Below are positions 19,622-28,218 of a stretch of DNA of 64,000 bases, piece after piece. Position 1 is the stretch's first letter, and each line of letters starts with the position of its first letter. A program made the translations under genes and the position numbers. Where the stretch lies: the NCBI GenBank assembly GCA_042701975.1, contig CP170561.1, positions 310,001 through 374,000 on the forward strand. The letters run 5' to 3'. The stretch comes from JAFALK01 sp042701975. Its GTDB lineage: Bacteria; Pseudomonadota; Gammaproteobacteria; Burkholderiales; Burkholderiaceae_C. The notes beneath the pieces are model-generated. The model ran no database searches, was not told the DNA's origin, and saw only the letters and a program-made list of their open reading frames with translations.

Positions 19622-20566
19622 TCAGTCTTCTTGGGGAATCACAGGCCAGCCGTCTTCGGACCAGCTCAGGTGCTTGATGCGCAGCTGCGGACGGCCGGCG
19701 TGCTCGGCGTCGTAGGCGTGATGGACCAGCCAGTCGCCGACGACGTCCTGGTGGCCGGGACCCTTCCAGCGCGTGCCGCCCGAGAGCAACGGTGTTCCGC
19801 CCGCGTCCATCATGTCGCGGCCTTCGCGGTCGAGGAACGGGCCTTCGACGCTGCGGGCGCGGCCGACGCGGACGTTGTAAGTACTGTCGACGCCGCGGCA
19901 GCACAGGTCGAACGACGCGAACAAATAGACCCAGCCGCCGTGCCGCGCGAGGGTCGGCGCCTCGATGCCGCCCTTGCGGCGCGCGATGAAGCGTGTCTCG
20001 CCTACAGGGCGCAGCGTGTCGCGATTCAGCTCGGTCAGGCGGATGCCGCCCCAGAACGAGCCGTAGCTCAGCCACAGCCGGCCGTCGGTGTCGGCGAACA
20101 GGTCGGGGTCGATGGCGTTGAAGTTGTCGGCCGCCGTGCTGCGCACGACCAGGCCTTCGTCACGCCACTCGCTGCTGTCGGGCTTGTCGCTGCTGACGAG
20201 GCCGATGGCCGAGCGGTTCTTGCCGAACGTGGAGATCGAATACAGCGCCCAGGTGCGGCCCCGGTGCGTGAAGAGCTTGGGCGCCCAGACGTCCAGCCCC
20301 TTGTGCTCGGGCACGGCTTCGGCCCACCAGGCCGGCGCTTGGCTGAACACTGGCGCGAGGCGATGCCAAGTCTTGCCGGCATCGTCGGACTGCAGCCGCT
20401 GCAGGCCGCGGCCCGTCGTGAAGACGAACCAGTGCTCGGCGGTGATCAACAGCGTGGGGTCGTGTGCGCCGACGTCGCCCTGGGGCTCGACGGCGTCCGC
20501 GCGCGCGGCCAGGCACAGCGCCAGCGCCGTCACCACAGCCGCCACCGCAAGCCACGGCGCGCGCAT
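19622..20566 (-). CDS. Secreted GH43 endo-1,5-alpha-L-arabinanase
   Basis: 314 residues from an ATG overlapping the preceding stop by one base (TGATG); a GTG one codon earlier is an alternative. Signal peptide with core LAVAAVVTALALCLAARADA. GH43 catalytic triad candidates: GAHDPTLL (Asp base), NAIDPDLFADTDGRLW (Asp) and GGIEAPTLARHGGWVYLF (Glu acid). FDLCCRGVDSTYNVRVGRARSVEGPF is a hallmark of endo-arabinanases, where the vicinal cysteines lie near the substrate groove. It should cut the alpha-1,5-arabinan backbone outside the cytoplasm and supply oligomers to the ABC importer encoded directly downstream. Confidence 0.9.
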   Translation of the reverse strand: MRAPWLAVAAVVTALALCLAARADAVEPQGDVGAHDPTLLITAEHWFVFTTGRGLQRLQSDDAGKTWHRLAPVFSQAPAWWAEAVPEHKGLDVWAPKLFTHRGRTWALYSISTFGKNRSAIGLVSSDKPDSSEWRDEGLVVRSTAADNFNAIDPDLFADTDGRLWLSYGSFWGGIRLTELNRDTLRPVGETRFIARRKGGIEAPTLARHGGWVYLFASFDLCCRGVDSTYNVRVGRARSVEGPFLDREGRDMMDAGGTPLLSGGTRWKGPGHQDVVGDWLVHHAYDAEHAGRPQLRIKHLSWSEDGWPVIPQED

Positions 20567-21495
20567 CACTTGCCCCAGCGCAGGACCAGGGGATCGAGCC
20601 GCTTCGCTGCGTCCAGCAAACCGGCGCGCACCTCGGGGCTCATCTCGGGGAAGGGGTGGCGCGGTGCGTCGCTCTTGATGACGCCGCCTTCCTTCATCAA
20701 TGCCTTGGCGGTGAGGATGCCGCCCTGGCGGTTCTCGTAGTTGATCAGCGGCAGCCAGCGGCCGTACTGGACGACGGCCTCCTCGCGGTCACCGGCATGG
20801 AAGGCGTCGAAGATTTTGCGAATGCCGTCGGGGAAGCCACCACCGGTCATTGCGCCGGTGGCGCCAGCGTCCAGATCGGCCAGCAGCGTGATCGCCTCCT
20901 CACCGTCCCACGGGCCTTCGATGGCGGCGCCGCCGACGCGGATCAGCTCGCGCATCTTGCTGGCGGCCTGCGGCATCTCCAGCTTGAAGTACTTCACGTT
21001 GGCGATGGTGTTCGCCATCCGGGCCAGCAGCGGCACCGACAGCGGCGTGCCGGCCACCGGGGCGTCCTGGATCATGATCGGAATGGCGACGGCGTCGGAC
21101 AGGCGCTGGTAGAAGCTTTCGATCTGGCCTTCCGACACGCGGAAGGTGGCGCCGTGGTAGGGCGGCATGACCATGACCATCGCCGCGCCCAAGGCTTGAG
21201 CCAGCTGGCTGCGCTCGATGCAGATCTGAGTGGCGTAGTGCGTCGTCGTGACGATGACGGGCACGCGGCCGGCCACATGGCCAAGGATGGCGCGGGTCAG
21301 CGTCTCGCGCTCGGCGTCCGACAACACGAACTGCTCGGAGAAGTTGGCCAGGATGCACAGGCCGGTGGAACCGGCGTCGATCATGAAGTCGATGCATCGC
21401 AGTTGCCCCGGGATGTCCAGCGTGCCATCAGCGTTGAAGATGGTCGGAACGACGGGAAAGACGCCGCGATAGGGGCGGGTGGCGGAGGCGCTCAT
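20566..21495 (-). CDS. DapA-family lyase, probable L-2-keto-3-deoxyarabonate dehydratase
   Basis: 309 residues, (beta/alpha)8 barrel of the dihydrodipicolinate synthase/N-acetylneuraminate lyase superfamily. N-terminal RGVFPVVPTIFNADGTLD and the Schiff-base lysine in NVKYFKLEMPQ are visible. In Azospirillum and related proteobacteria a DapA-family enzyme performs the fourth step of the non-phosphorylative L-arabinose pathway, dehydrating L-2-keto-3-deoxyarabonate to alpha-ketoglutaric semialdehyde. The neighbouring dehydrogenase and lactonase genes support that role. An aldolase variant giving pyruvate and glycolaldehyde is the main alternative. First gene of the eleven-gene minus unit, transcribed divergently from the SDR gene. 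Confidence 0.82.
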   Translation of the reverse strand: MSASATRPYRGVFPVVPTIFNADGTLDIPGQLRCIDFMIDAGSTGLCILANFSEQFVLSDAERETLTRAILGHVAGRVPVIVTTTHYATQICIERSQLAQALGAAMVMVMPPYHGATFRVSEGQIESFYQRLSDAVAIPIMIQDAPVAGTPLSVPLLARMANTIANVKYFKLEMPQAASKMRELIRVGGAAIEGPWDGEEAITLLADLDAGATGAMTGGGFPDGIRKIFDAFHAGDREEAVVQYGRWLPLINYENRQGGILTAKALMKEGGVIKSDAPRHPFPEMSPEVRAGLLDAAKRLDPLVLRWGK

Positions 21496-21581
21496 GATGC
21501 GGTCCCTTGTCTCTGGGGAAGTTGATTGCTAGCACCGACAGGCGGCGCACGGCCAGCTGTCTTGCCGGCATGGCTGCCATT

Positions 21582-21593
21582 AAAGTATGACTA
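21582..21593 (+). promoter_or_regulatory. Operator-like repeat, copy 1 (AAAGTATGACTA)
   Basis: Exact 12-nt match to a second copy 64 bp away, roughly six helical turns, so both would face the same side of the DNA. Read on the other strand it is TAGTCATACTTT, with a GT-CAT-AC core reminiscent of FadR-type GntR operators. It lies on the side nearer the minus-strand unit. Binding by the locus GntR protein is inferred. Confidence 0.5.
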
Positions 21594-21610
21594 TTTATCC
21601 AAGATTATTG

Positions 21611-21620
21611 GGGTTAACCC
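21611..21620. promoter_or_regulatory. Perfect palindrome GGGTTAACCC between the operator repeats
   Basis: Ten-base perfect palindrome located near the midpoint between the two AAAGTATGACTA copies. It might be a site for the second (LysR) regulator, but it is short and lacks the T-N11-A spacing of a full LysR box, so function is uncertain. Confidence 0.3.
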
Positions 21621-21645
21621 GTTGTTTGGCGACTTTGCAAACAAA

Positions 21646-21657
21646 AAAGTATGACTA
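21646..21657 (+). promoter_or_regulatory. Operator-like repeat, copy 2 (AAAGTATGACTA)
   Basis: Second exact copy of the 12-mer. It lies in the spacer and at the -10 edge of the best plus-strand promoter candidate, a position where bound protein would block RNA polymerase at the SDR-epimerase-lactonase unit. Confidence 0.5.
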
Positions 21658-21715
21658 ATAATTCGATCATCGTTCGGCCAGAGAAGCCGGACCGCATTCC
21701 CTCAGGAGACCCTCG

Positions 21716-22483
21716 ATGAGTTCCTACGCCCTCTATCCCAGCCTGCAGGACCGGGCCGTCCTGATCACCGGCGGCGCCACCGGCATCGGCGAGACGCTGG
21801 TGGAGGCCTTTGCCGCCCAGGGCGCCAAGGTGGCCTTCATCGACCTGGCCGCGGACGAGGGGCATGCGCTGGCAACGCGCCTGGCCGCGACCTCGCGCCA
21901 CGCGCCTCATTTCACGGCTGCCGACCTGACCCAGGTGGATTCGCTGCGCGCCGCCATCGCGTCCTTGCGCGAGCGCACCGGGCCGTTCTCGGTGCTGTTG
22001 AACAACGCCGCCAACGACAAGCGCCATACCGTCGAGGAGACGACGTCCGAGTTCTGGGATGCCAGCGTTGCCGTCAACATCAAGCATCAGTTCTTCACGG
22101 CGCAGGCCGTACTGGCCGACATGAAGTCGCTCGGCGGCGGGTCCATCCTCAACTTCGGCTCGATGAGCTGGTATGTGAAGCAGGGCGGCATGCCGGCCTA
22201 TACGGCCAGCAAGGCCGCCGTGCAGGGGCTGACGCGCTGCCTGGCACGAGACTTCGGCCCGTACAGGATCCGCGTCAACACGCTGGTGCCGGGCTGGGTC
22301 ATGACCGAGAAGCAGCTGAAGCTCTGGGTCACCGAAGAGACCAAGCGCGAAATCGCCAAGGGCCAGTGCATCGACGCGCCGCTGATGCCGCAGCACATTG
22401 CCGCGATGGCCTTGTTCCTCGCGGCCGACGACTCAGCCATGTGCACGGCCCAGGACTTCATCGTCGACGGCGGTTGGGTCTGA
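21716..22483 (+). CDS. SDR-family sugar 1-dehydrogenase (probable L-arabinose/D-xylose 1-dehydrogenase)
   Basis: 255 residues. Classical short-chain dehydrogenase: cofactor motif TGGATGIGE near residue 20, NNAAND, catalytic Ser in NFGSMSWY, and Tyr/Lys in AYTASKAAV. The N-terminal SYALYPSLQDRAVLITGG and the C-terminal CTAQDFIVDGGWV follow the Caulobacter-type NAD-dependent xylose dehydrogenase (XylB) pattern. It would oxidise L-arabinose to the aldonolactone, first step of the oxidative pathway. Classical L-arabinose dehydrogenase of Azospirillum belongs to another family, so substrate preference (arabinose, xylose or both) remains open. The AGGAGA site and divergent promoter precede it. Confidence 0.82.
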   Translation: MSSYALYPSLQDRAVLITGGATGIGETLVEAFAAQGAKVAFIDLAADEGHALATRLAATSRHAPHFTAADLTQVDSLRAAIASLRERTGPFSVLLNNAANDKRHTVEETTSEFWDASVAVNIKHQFFTAQAVLADMKSLGGGSILNFGSMSWYVKQGGMPAYTASKAAVQGLTRCLARDFGPYRIRVNTLVPGWVMTEKQLKLWVTEETKREIAKGQCIDAPLMPQHIAAMALFLAADDSAMCTAQDFIVDGGWV

Positions 22484-22485
22484 AC

Positions 22486-23562
22486 ATGCAGCGCCGCGAC
22501 TACGGCCTGCTGCCCGACGGCCGGCCGGTGCAGGAGTACACGCTCGCCAACGGCCTCGGTCTGGAGCTGACGGCCCTCACGCTGGGCGGCATCGTCACGG
22601 GCCTGCGGGTGCCGGATGCGAAGGGTCGCAGCGGCAACGTCGTGCTGGGCTTCGACAACCTGGACGACTACGTTCATCGCAACCCGTCCTTCGGCATCAT
22701 CGTCGGCCGCTACGGCAACCGCATCGCCGGCGGAAGCTTCGAGCTCGACGGCGAGACGCACATGCTGAGCCGCAACGATGGCCCCAACTGCCTGCACGGC
22801 GGCATCGAGGGCTTCGGCCATCGTCTCTGGCATGCCGAGCCCGCCGAGCCGCGCGCTGGCGAGGCGAAGGCCTTGCTGTTCAGCTACACCAGCCCGCACG
22901 GCGAGCAAGGCTTCCCGGGCGAGCTGAAGGTCCAGGTGCGCTACGCGGTGAGCGCCACCGACAACAGCTGGCGCATCGACTATGAAGCCACGGCCGACCG
23001 CGCCACCGTCGTCAACCTGACGCACCACGACTACTTCAACCTTGCGGGCCAGGGTTCGGTGCTGGACCACCGGCTGACCATTCCCGCAGCGCGCTACAGC
23101 GAGGTGGACCGGCACCTCATCCCGCTGCGACATGCCAGCGTCGCCGACACGCCGTTCGATTTCCGGGAGGCCACCGTCATCGGGGCCCGCATCCGCCAGT
23201 CCCACCCGCAGTTGCTCTTCGCCAAGGGCTACGACCACAACTGGCTGCTCGACGGCGCGCCAGACGCCGCCGGGCTGCGCCTGGCCGCAACGCTGGAGGA
23301 CCCTCACTCCGGCCGCCGCATGGACGTCCTGACCAGCGAGCCGGCGCTGCAGTTCTACTCCGGCAACTTCCTCGACGGCAGCCTGGCCGGCCCTGAGGGG
23401 CGCGTCTACCGCCAGGGCGACGGCCTGTGCCTGGAGACCCAGCACAACCCCGACTCGCCGCACCACGCAAGCAGCCCCGACTGGCCCAGCACCGTGCTGC
23501 GCCCCGGAGCGGTGTACCGCAGCACCACGATCCATCGCTTCCACGCCGATGAGCAACCCTGA
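22486..23562 (+). CDS. galM: Aldose 1-epimerase (mutarotase)
   Basis: 358 residues from an ATG two bases past the SDR stop; the frame is open further upstream but that is shadow. GalM family motifs: VGRYGNRIAGGSFELDG, the histidines in NCLHGG and LTHHDYFNLAG, and the catalytic Glu in LCLETQHNPDSPHH near the C-terminus. It interconverts alpha and beta anomers of aldoses in the cytoplasm. In this unit it would supply the anomer used by the dehydrogenase, particularly for sugar entering as furanose. It overlaps the lactonase gene by 14 nt. Confidence 0.9.
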   Translation: MQRRDYGLLPDGRPVQEYTLANGLGLELTALTLGGIVTGLRVPDAKGRSGNVVLGFDNLDDYVHRNPSFGIIVGRYGNRIAGGSFELDGETHMLSRNDGPNCLHGGIEGFGHRLWHAEPAEPRAGEAKALLFSYTSPHGEQGFPGELKVQVRYAVSATDNSWRIDYEATADRATVVNLTHHDYFNLAGQGSVLDHRLTIPAARYSEVDRHLIPLRHASVADTPFDFREATVIGARIRQSHPQLLFAKGYDHNWLLDGAPDAAGLRLAATLEDPHSGRRMDVLTSEPALQFYSGNFLDGSLAGPEGRVYRQGDGLCLETQHNPDSPHHASSPDWPSTVLRPGAVYRSTTIHRFHADEQP

Positions 23563-24472
23563 ACACTCCTCTTTCACCCTCGCGCTGGCTCAGGCCAACA
23601 CCCTCGGCGAGGGTCTGCAATGGCACGCCGCATCCGGGCGCTGGTGGTGGACCGACATCGAAGGCGCCTGCATCTACGCCTGGACGCCCGGCGCCCGCGC
23701 CACCTTGCAAGTGCGGCTTCCCGAGCGTGTCGGCAGCTTTGTGCACACCCGCTCCGGCGCCCTCATCTTGGCCATGGCCAAGCGCGTCGCCCACCTGACG
23801 CTGCCCGATCTGCAGGCCACCGGCAGCATCAGCGCCGAGCCCGTGACGCTGACGCCGCTGGAAACCCATCTGAGCGCCAACCGCGCCAATGACGGCCGCT
23901 GCGACCGCAGCGGTGCCTTCGTCTTCGGCACCTTGTACGAGACCGATCCGCGCCAGCCGGTCGGCAGCTTCTACCAGTACACGCTCGCCCATGGCCTGCG
24001 CCGCCTGCCGCTGGACGGCGTGGCCATCGCCAACAGCATCTGCTTCAGCCTCGACGGCCGGCGCATGTACTACTGCGACACCACGCAGCGCCGCATCATG
24101 GTCTGCAATTACGACTCGGCCAGCGCCCGCGTCAGCGAGCCGCGCGTGTTCGTCAGGAAGGAGGCCAACGAGGGCGCCCCCGACGGTTCCGTCATCGATG
24201 CCCAGAACTGCCTGTGGAACGCCGAATGGGGAGCAGGCACGGTGGTCCGTTACGGCGCCGACGGTCGCCAGATCGCGCGCTACGCTGTGCCCGTCAAGAA
24301 CACCACCTGCCCGGCCTTCGGAGGGCCCGCCGGCGATCAGATCTTCGTCACCACCGCGCGTTCAGAACTCGGCACCGCCGAGCTGATGGCATGGCCCCTG
24401 TCCGGCAGCCTGTTCGCCATGAAGGTCGAGCCAGGCCTGTTCCTGGGCGAGGCGCTGTTCAACGACGATTGA
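23549..24472 (+). CDS. SMP-30/gluconolactonase family, probable L-arabinonolactonase
   Basis: 307 residues, six-bladed SMP-30/LRE beta-propeller. Divalent-metal ligands expected for the family can be placed: Glu in NTLGEGLQWH, Asn in HLSANRANDGRCD, Asn in AIANSICFSLDG and Asp in APDGSVIDAQNCLWNAEWGAG. It hydrolyses sugar lactones; following a sugar 1-dehydrogenase and a mutarotase in the same unit, L-arabinono-1,4-lactone is the likely substrate. The product would need L-arabonate dehydratase, which is not in this window, before the DapA-family enzyme can act. Confidence 0.86.
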   Translation: MSNPEHSSFTLALAQANTLGEGLQWHAASGRWWWTDIEGACIYAWTPGARATLQVRLPERVGSFVHTRSGALILAMAKRVAHLTLPDLQATGSISAEPVTLTPLETHLSANRANDGRCDRSGAFVFGTLYETDPRQPVGSFYQYTLAHGLRRLPLDGVAIANSICFSLDGRRMYYCDTTQRRIMVCNYDSASARVSEPRVFVRKEANEGAPDGSVIDAQNCLWNAEWGAGTVVRYGADGRQIARYAVPVKNTTCPAFGGPAGDQIFVTTARSELGTAELMAWPLSGSLFAMKVEPGLFLGEALFNDD

Positions 24473-24492
24473 ACTGCTTTCAACGGGATCTT

Positions 24493-24569
24493 TGGTAGGC
24501 CGTGCTGGACTTGAACCAGCGACCAAAGGATTATGAGTCCTCTGCTCTAACCAACTGAGCTAACGGCCC
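24493..24569 (-). tRNA. tRNA with CAU anticodon, probably tRNA-Ile2 (lysidine type)
   Basis: 77 nt with encoded CCA. The minus-strand sequence folds as a cloverleaf: acceptor GGGCCGT/ACGGCCT (first pair G-U), D arm TTAGCTCAGTTGGTTAGAGCA, anticodon stem GAGGA/TCCTT-like with loop CTCATAA, variable loop TGGTC, T arm CTGGTTCAAGTCCAG. The T arm and variable loop match E. coli tRNA-Ile2 better than elongator tRNA-Met, so the anticodon C is probably modified to lysidine. The anticodon is at 24533-24535. It lies between the arabinose locus and hrcA. Confidence 0.9.
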
Positions 24570-24596
24570 CCGAGGGAAAGGCGGCGATTGTAGGCA

Positions 24597-25610
24597 CTAC
24601 TTCTGCGACAGCGCCTGGCTGACCATCCGCGAGGTGATCTCCACGATCTGGATCATGCGGTCGTAGGCCATGCGCGTGGGGCCGATCACGCCGAGCGTGC
24701 CGACGATTTGGCCGTCGACCTCGTACGGGGCGCTGACCACGGAGAGCTCCTCATACGGCACGATCTGGCTTTCGCCGCCGATGAAGATGCGCACGCCCTC
24801 GGCGCGGCTGGAGACGTCGAGCAGGCGCATCAGCTGGGTCTTCTGCTCAAAGAGGTCGAAGAGCCGGCGCAGACTGCCCATGTCGTGGCTGAAGTCCTGC
24901 ACGGTCAGCAGGTTGCGCTCGCCGCTGACGATGACGCGCTCCTGCTCGTCGGCCATGGCTTCGGTACCGGCCTGAACGGCGGCGCTCATCAGCACGGCGA
25001 TCTCGGAGCGGAGCTGGTCGACCTCCGTCTTGAGCCGCTCGCGCACGGACTCGAGCGTGAGGCCGGAGTAGTGGGCGTTCAGTCGGTTGGCGGCTTCGGC
25101 CAGTTCGGCCTGGCCCATGTCCTGGGCGGTGAAGATCACACGGTTCTGCACGTCGCCGTCGGGCGAGACCATGATGACCAGCACGCGCCGCTCACCCAGC
25201 CGCATGAATTCGATGTGGTGGAAGACGCTGGGCTTCTTGGGCGCGGTCACCACGCCGACGAAGCTGGAGAGGTTGGACAGCAACTGCGCCGCGCTGGCGA
25301 TCACACGCTGGGGCTGGTCGGGGTGCAGCTCGATCGGGCGGGTTTCGGCCATGATGATCTGGGGCTGCACCGTCAGCATGGTATCGACGAACAGCCGGTA
25401 GCCGCGCGCCGTCGGGATGCGGCCGGCGCTGGTGTGCGGGCTGACGATCAGGCCCAGCTCTTCCAGGTCGGCCATCACGTTGCGGATGGTGGCCGGGGAG
25501 AGCTCCAGGCCCGAGGCCTTGGAAAGCGTGCGCGAGCCGACGGGCTGGCCATCCGCGATATAGCGTTCGACCAGGGTTTTCAGCAGGGATTTGGATCGCT
25601 CGTCGAGCAT
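24597..25610 (-). CDS. hrcA: Heat-inducible transcription repressor HrcA
   Basis: 337 residues, normal for HrcA. N-terminal winged HTH (RSKSLLKTLVERYIADGQPVGSRTL, then LSPATIRNVMADLEELGLIVSPHTSAGRIPT), then a GAF-like middle domain and the conserved C-terminal GGESQIVPYEELSVVSAPYEVDGQIVGTLGVIGPTRMAYDRMI. It represses groE/dnaK operons by binding CIRCE elements; no CIRCE sequence was seen in this window. Divergent from nadK, as is common in Burkholderiales. Confidence 0.96.
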   Translation of the reverse strand: MLDERSKSLLKTLVERYIADGQPVGSRTLSKASGLELSPATIRNVMADLEELGLIVSPHTSAGRIPTARGYRLFVDTMLTVQPQIIMAETRPIELHPDQPQRVIASAAQLLSNLSSFVGVVTAPKKPSVFHHIEFMRLGERRVLVIMVSPDGDVQNRVIFTAQDMGQAELAEAANRLNAHYSGLTLESVRERLKTEVDQLRSEIAVLMSAAVQAGTEAMADEQERVIVSGERNLLTVQDFSHDMGSLRRLFDLFEQKTQLMRLLDVSSRAEGVRIFIGGESQIVPYEELSVVSAPYEVDGQIVGTLGVIGPTRMAYDRMIQIVEITSRMVSQALSQK

Positions 25611-25676
25611 GGCGAGGGCATTTCAGGAAGCCGCCGGAAACCGGGATGGAGAGGGGCGCTGTGGTGTAATTCTTTC

Positions 25677-26549
25677 ATGCAAAAACGCTTCCGGCACGTC
25701 GCGATTGTGGGCAAGCATCAAGCCCAGGGCATCCGTGCAATCCTTGAAGACATTGCGGACTTCATCCTGGACCAGGGACTCGACGTCTCGCTCGAGCGCG
25801 AAACGGCCCTGAACACCGGCCTGACCCGCTTCGACGCGCTGAGCATCGAGGAGATGGGCGAGCGCTGCGATCTGGCCGTGGTGGTGGGCGGCGACGGCAC
25901 CATGCTGGGCTTCGCCCGCGAGATCGCCCAGTACGGCATGCCGCTGGTCGGCATCAACCAGGGGCGCCTGGGTTTCATCACCGACATCTCGATCGAGCAG
26001 TTCCGCGAGGCGCTGGCACCCATCCTGGCCGGCGATTTCGAAAGCGATTCGCGCGCCATGCTGGAAGGCGCGGTCTGGCGCGATGGCGAGAGCATTTTCA
26101 GCGGCGTGGCGCTGAACGACGTGGTCGTGAGCCGCGGCGCCACCTCGGGCATGGTCGAGCTGCGCGTGTCGGCCGGCCACGAGTTCGTGGCCAATATGCG
26201 GGCCGACGGCGTCATCATCTCCTCACCCACCGGCTCGACGGCCTATGCCCTTTCGGCCGGCGGGCCGATCCTTCACCCCTCCATTGCCGGCTGGCTGCTG
26301 GTGCCCATCGCCTCGCACGCGCTGTCCAACCGGCCCATCGTGCTGCCGGACGTGGAAGTGAGCCTGGAGATCGTGGCCGGCCGCGACGCCAGCGTGAACT
26401 TCGACATGCAAAGTCTGGCCAGCTTGCTGCACGGCGACCGCATCACCGTGCGCCGCTCGGCCCACAGCGTGCGTTTCCTGCATCCGCGCGGCTGGAGCTA
26501 CTACGGCACGCTGCGCCGCAAACTCCATTGGTACGAAGGGGGCCACTGA
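25677..26549 (+). CDS. nadK: NAD kinase
   Basis: 290 residues from the ATG in MQKRFRHVAIVGKHQAQGI; the open frame further upstream is antisense to hrcA. Motifs: GGDGTML (phosphate-binding), ALNDVVVSRG, and ADGVIISSPTGSTAYALSAGGP. It phosphorylates NAD to NADP with ATP or polyphosphate. Its stop is one base from the recN start. A TAATTC-like -10 lies shortly before the ATG. Confidence 0.96.
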   Translation: MQKRFRHVAIVGKHQAQGIRAILEDIADFILDQGLDVSLERETALNTGLTRFDALSIEEMGERCDLAVVVGGDGTMLGFAREIAQYGMPLVGINQGRLGFITDISIEQFREALAPILAGDFESDSRAMLEGAVWRDGESIFSGVALNDVVVSRGATSGMVELRVSAGHEFVANMRADGVIISSPTGSTAYALSAGGPILHPSIAGWLLVPIASHALSNRPIVLPDVEVSLEIVAGRDASVNFDMQSLASLLHGDRITVRRSAHSVRFLHPRGWSYYGTLRRKLHWYEGGH

Positions 26550-26550
26550 G

Positions 26551-28218
26551 ATGTTGCGCCGCCTGAACCTGCGCGATTTCGTCATCGTCGCGGAACTTGA
26601 ACTCGACTTCGCCGCCGGCTTTGCCGCCCTGACCGGCGAAACCGGCGCCGGCAAGTCCATCCTGATCGACGCCTTGCAGCTCGTGCTGGGCAGCCGTGGC
26701 GACGCTGGTGTGGTGCGCGAAGGCGCCGCCCGGGCCGAAGTGACGGCCGAGTTCGACACGCCCGCCGCGCTAACGCTCTGGCTCGACGACGCCGGTTTCG
26801 AACCCGGCGAGACCCTGCTGATGCGCCGCGTGATCGACGCGCAGGGCAAGAGCCGCGCGTGGATCAACGGCAGCAGCGCCACCATCGCCCAGCTGCGCGA
26901 GGCGGCCGAGCACCTGCTGGACATCCACGGCCAGCACGCCTGGCAGGGCCTGACGCGGCCCGCTTCGGTGCGCGCGCTGCTCGATGCGTACGCCGGCATC
27001 GACGGCAAGCCTCTGGCCGCCGCCTATGCAAGCTGGCACCAGGCACAAGACGCGATGGACAAGGCCCGCGGCCACGCCGACCAGATCCAGACCGAGCGCG
27101 AGCGCCTGGCCTGGCAGATCGGCGAGCTGGCCAAGCTGGCGCCGCAGGACGGTGAATGGGAAGAACTCAACGCCGAGCACCAGCGCCTCTCGCACGGCCA
27201 GGCCTTGCTGGATGGCGTGCGCGCCGCGCTCGACGCGCTGGCGGAGGCCGAAGGCAGCGCCGAATCTCAGCTCGCCAGTGCACTCGATCGGCTTGAGCAG
27301 GTGCTGGACTTCGACGCCGAGCTGCAATCGCCCGTCGAGATCCTGCGCGCGGCGCAAGCTCAAATGCAGGACGCTGCCCATGAGCTGACCCGCTACCTGA
27401 ACGGCACCGAGCTCGACCCCGACCGCATGCAGGAGCTGGACGAGCGCGTTTCGGCCTGGCTCTCGCTGGCGCGCCGCTACCGCCGCCAGCCCGCCGATCT
27501 GCCGGCGTTGCTGCAGCAGTGGCAGGAAGAGCTCAAGACCCTGGACGCCGCCAGCGATCTGGCCGCGCTGGAAGCCGCCACCGCCGCCGCGCACAGGGCC
27601 TACACGCAGGAAGCCGCCAAGGTCAGCAAGCTGCGCAAGGCCGGTGCACCCAAACTCGCCGCCGCAGTCACGCAGGCGATGCAGCAATTGGGCATGGCGG
27701 GAGGCGCCTTCGAAGTGGCGCTGAGCGCCCAGGCCGAGCCGCAGAGCTTCGGCATGGAATCGGCCGAGTTCCTGGTGGCCGGCCATGCCGGCAGCACGCC
27801 GCGCCTGCTGGCCAAGGTGGCTTCGGGCGGCGAGCTCTCGCGCATCGCGCTCGCGATTGCCGTGACCACCTCGCAAAAGGACACCTCGGGCGTGGCGACG
27901 CTGATCTTCGACGAGATCGATGCCGGCGTCGGCGGCGCCGTGGCCGAGACGGTGGGCCGGCTGATGAAGCAGCTGGGCCGCGAGCGCCAAGTGCTGGCCG
28001 TGACCCACCTGCCGCAGGTGGCCGCCTGCGCCGACCAGCATCTGCTGGTGGCCAAAGAAGCCAAGGGCGGCGTCACCCTGTCGTCCGTCAGCCCGATTTC
28101 GGGCGAACAGCGCGTGGCCGAGATCGCGCGCATGCTCGGGGGCGAAAGGCTGTCGTCCACGAGCCTCGCCCATGCACAGGAGATGCTGGAATTGAGCCGA
28201 GTGAGCAAGAGCAAATGA
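26551..28218 (+). CDS. recN: DNA repair protein RecN
   Basis: 555 residues, SMC-like ATPase. Walker A GETGAGKSILIDALQLVLGSRGD near the N-terminus, central coiled-coil region (about 150-380), signature VASGGELSRIALAIAV and Walker B TLIFDEIDAGVGG, then VTHLPQVAACADQH. Acts at double-strand breaks. In many bacteria recN is SOS-controlled, but here it is coupled to nadK with no visible LexA box between them. Confidence 0.95.
   Translation: MLRRLNLRDFVIVAELELDFAAGFAALTGETGAGKSILIDALQLVLGSRGDAGVVREGAARAEVTAEFDTPAALTLWLDDAGFEPGETLLMRRVIDAQGKSRAWINGSSATIAQLREAAEHLLDIHGQHAWQGLTRPASVRALLDAYAGIDGKPLAAAYASWHQAQDAMDKARGHADQIQTERERLAWQIGELAKLAPQDGEWEELNAEHQRLSHGQALLDGVRAALDALAEAEGSAESQLASALDRLEQVLDFDAELQSPVEILRAAQAQMQDAAHELTRYLNGTELDPDRMQELDERVSAWLSLARRYRRQPADLPALLQQWQEELKTLDAASDLAALEAATAAAHRAYTQEAAKVSKLRKAGAPKLAAAVTQAMQQLGMAGGAFEVALSAQAEPQSFGMESAEFLVAGHAGSTPRLLAKVASGGELSRIALAIAVTTSQKDTSGVATLIFDEIDAGVGGAVAETVGRLMKQLGRERQVLAVTHLPQVAACADQHLLVAKEAKGGVTLSSVSPISGEQRVAEIARMLGGERLSSTSLAHAQEMLELSRVSKSK

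Larger units (their letters stand above)
21496..21715. promoter_or_regulatory. Divergent regulatory region of the arabinose locus
   Basis: A 220-bp non-coding gap whose core (about 21575-21670) is conspicuously AT-rich against the local background. It must serve both the minus-strand catabolic/transport unit and the plus-strand SDR-epimerase-lactonase unit. It contains two copies of a 12-mer, a perfect GGGTTAACCC palindrome between them and a plausible plus-strand promoter (TTGCAA at 21635-21640, AATAATT near 21657-21663). An AGGAGA ribosome-binding site lies just before the SDR ATG. Confidence 0.7.

Noticed and set aside
21611..21620. GGGTTAACCC palindrome as a firm LysR box
   Set aside because: Too short and without T-N11-A geometry; kept only as a low-confidence site.
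25611..25676. CIRCE element between hrcA and nadK
   Set aside because: No TTAGCACTC-N9-GAGTGCTAA-like inverted repeat is present.
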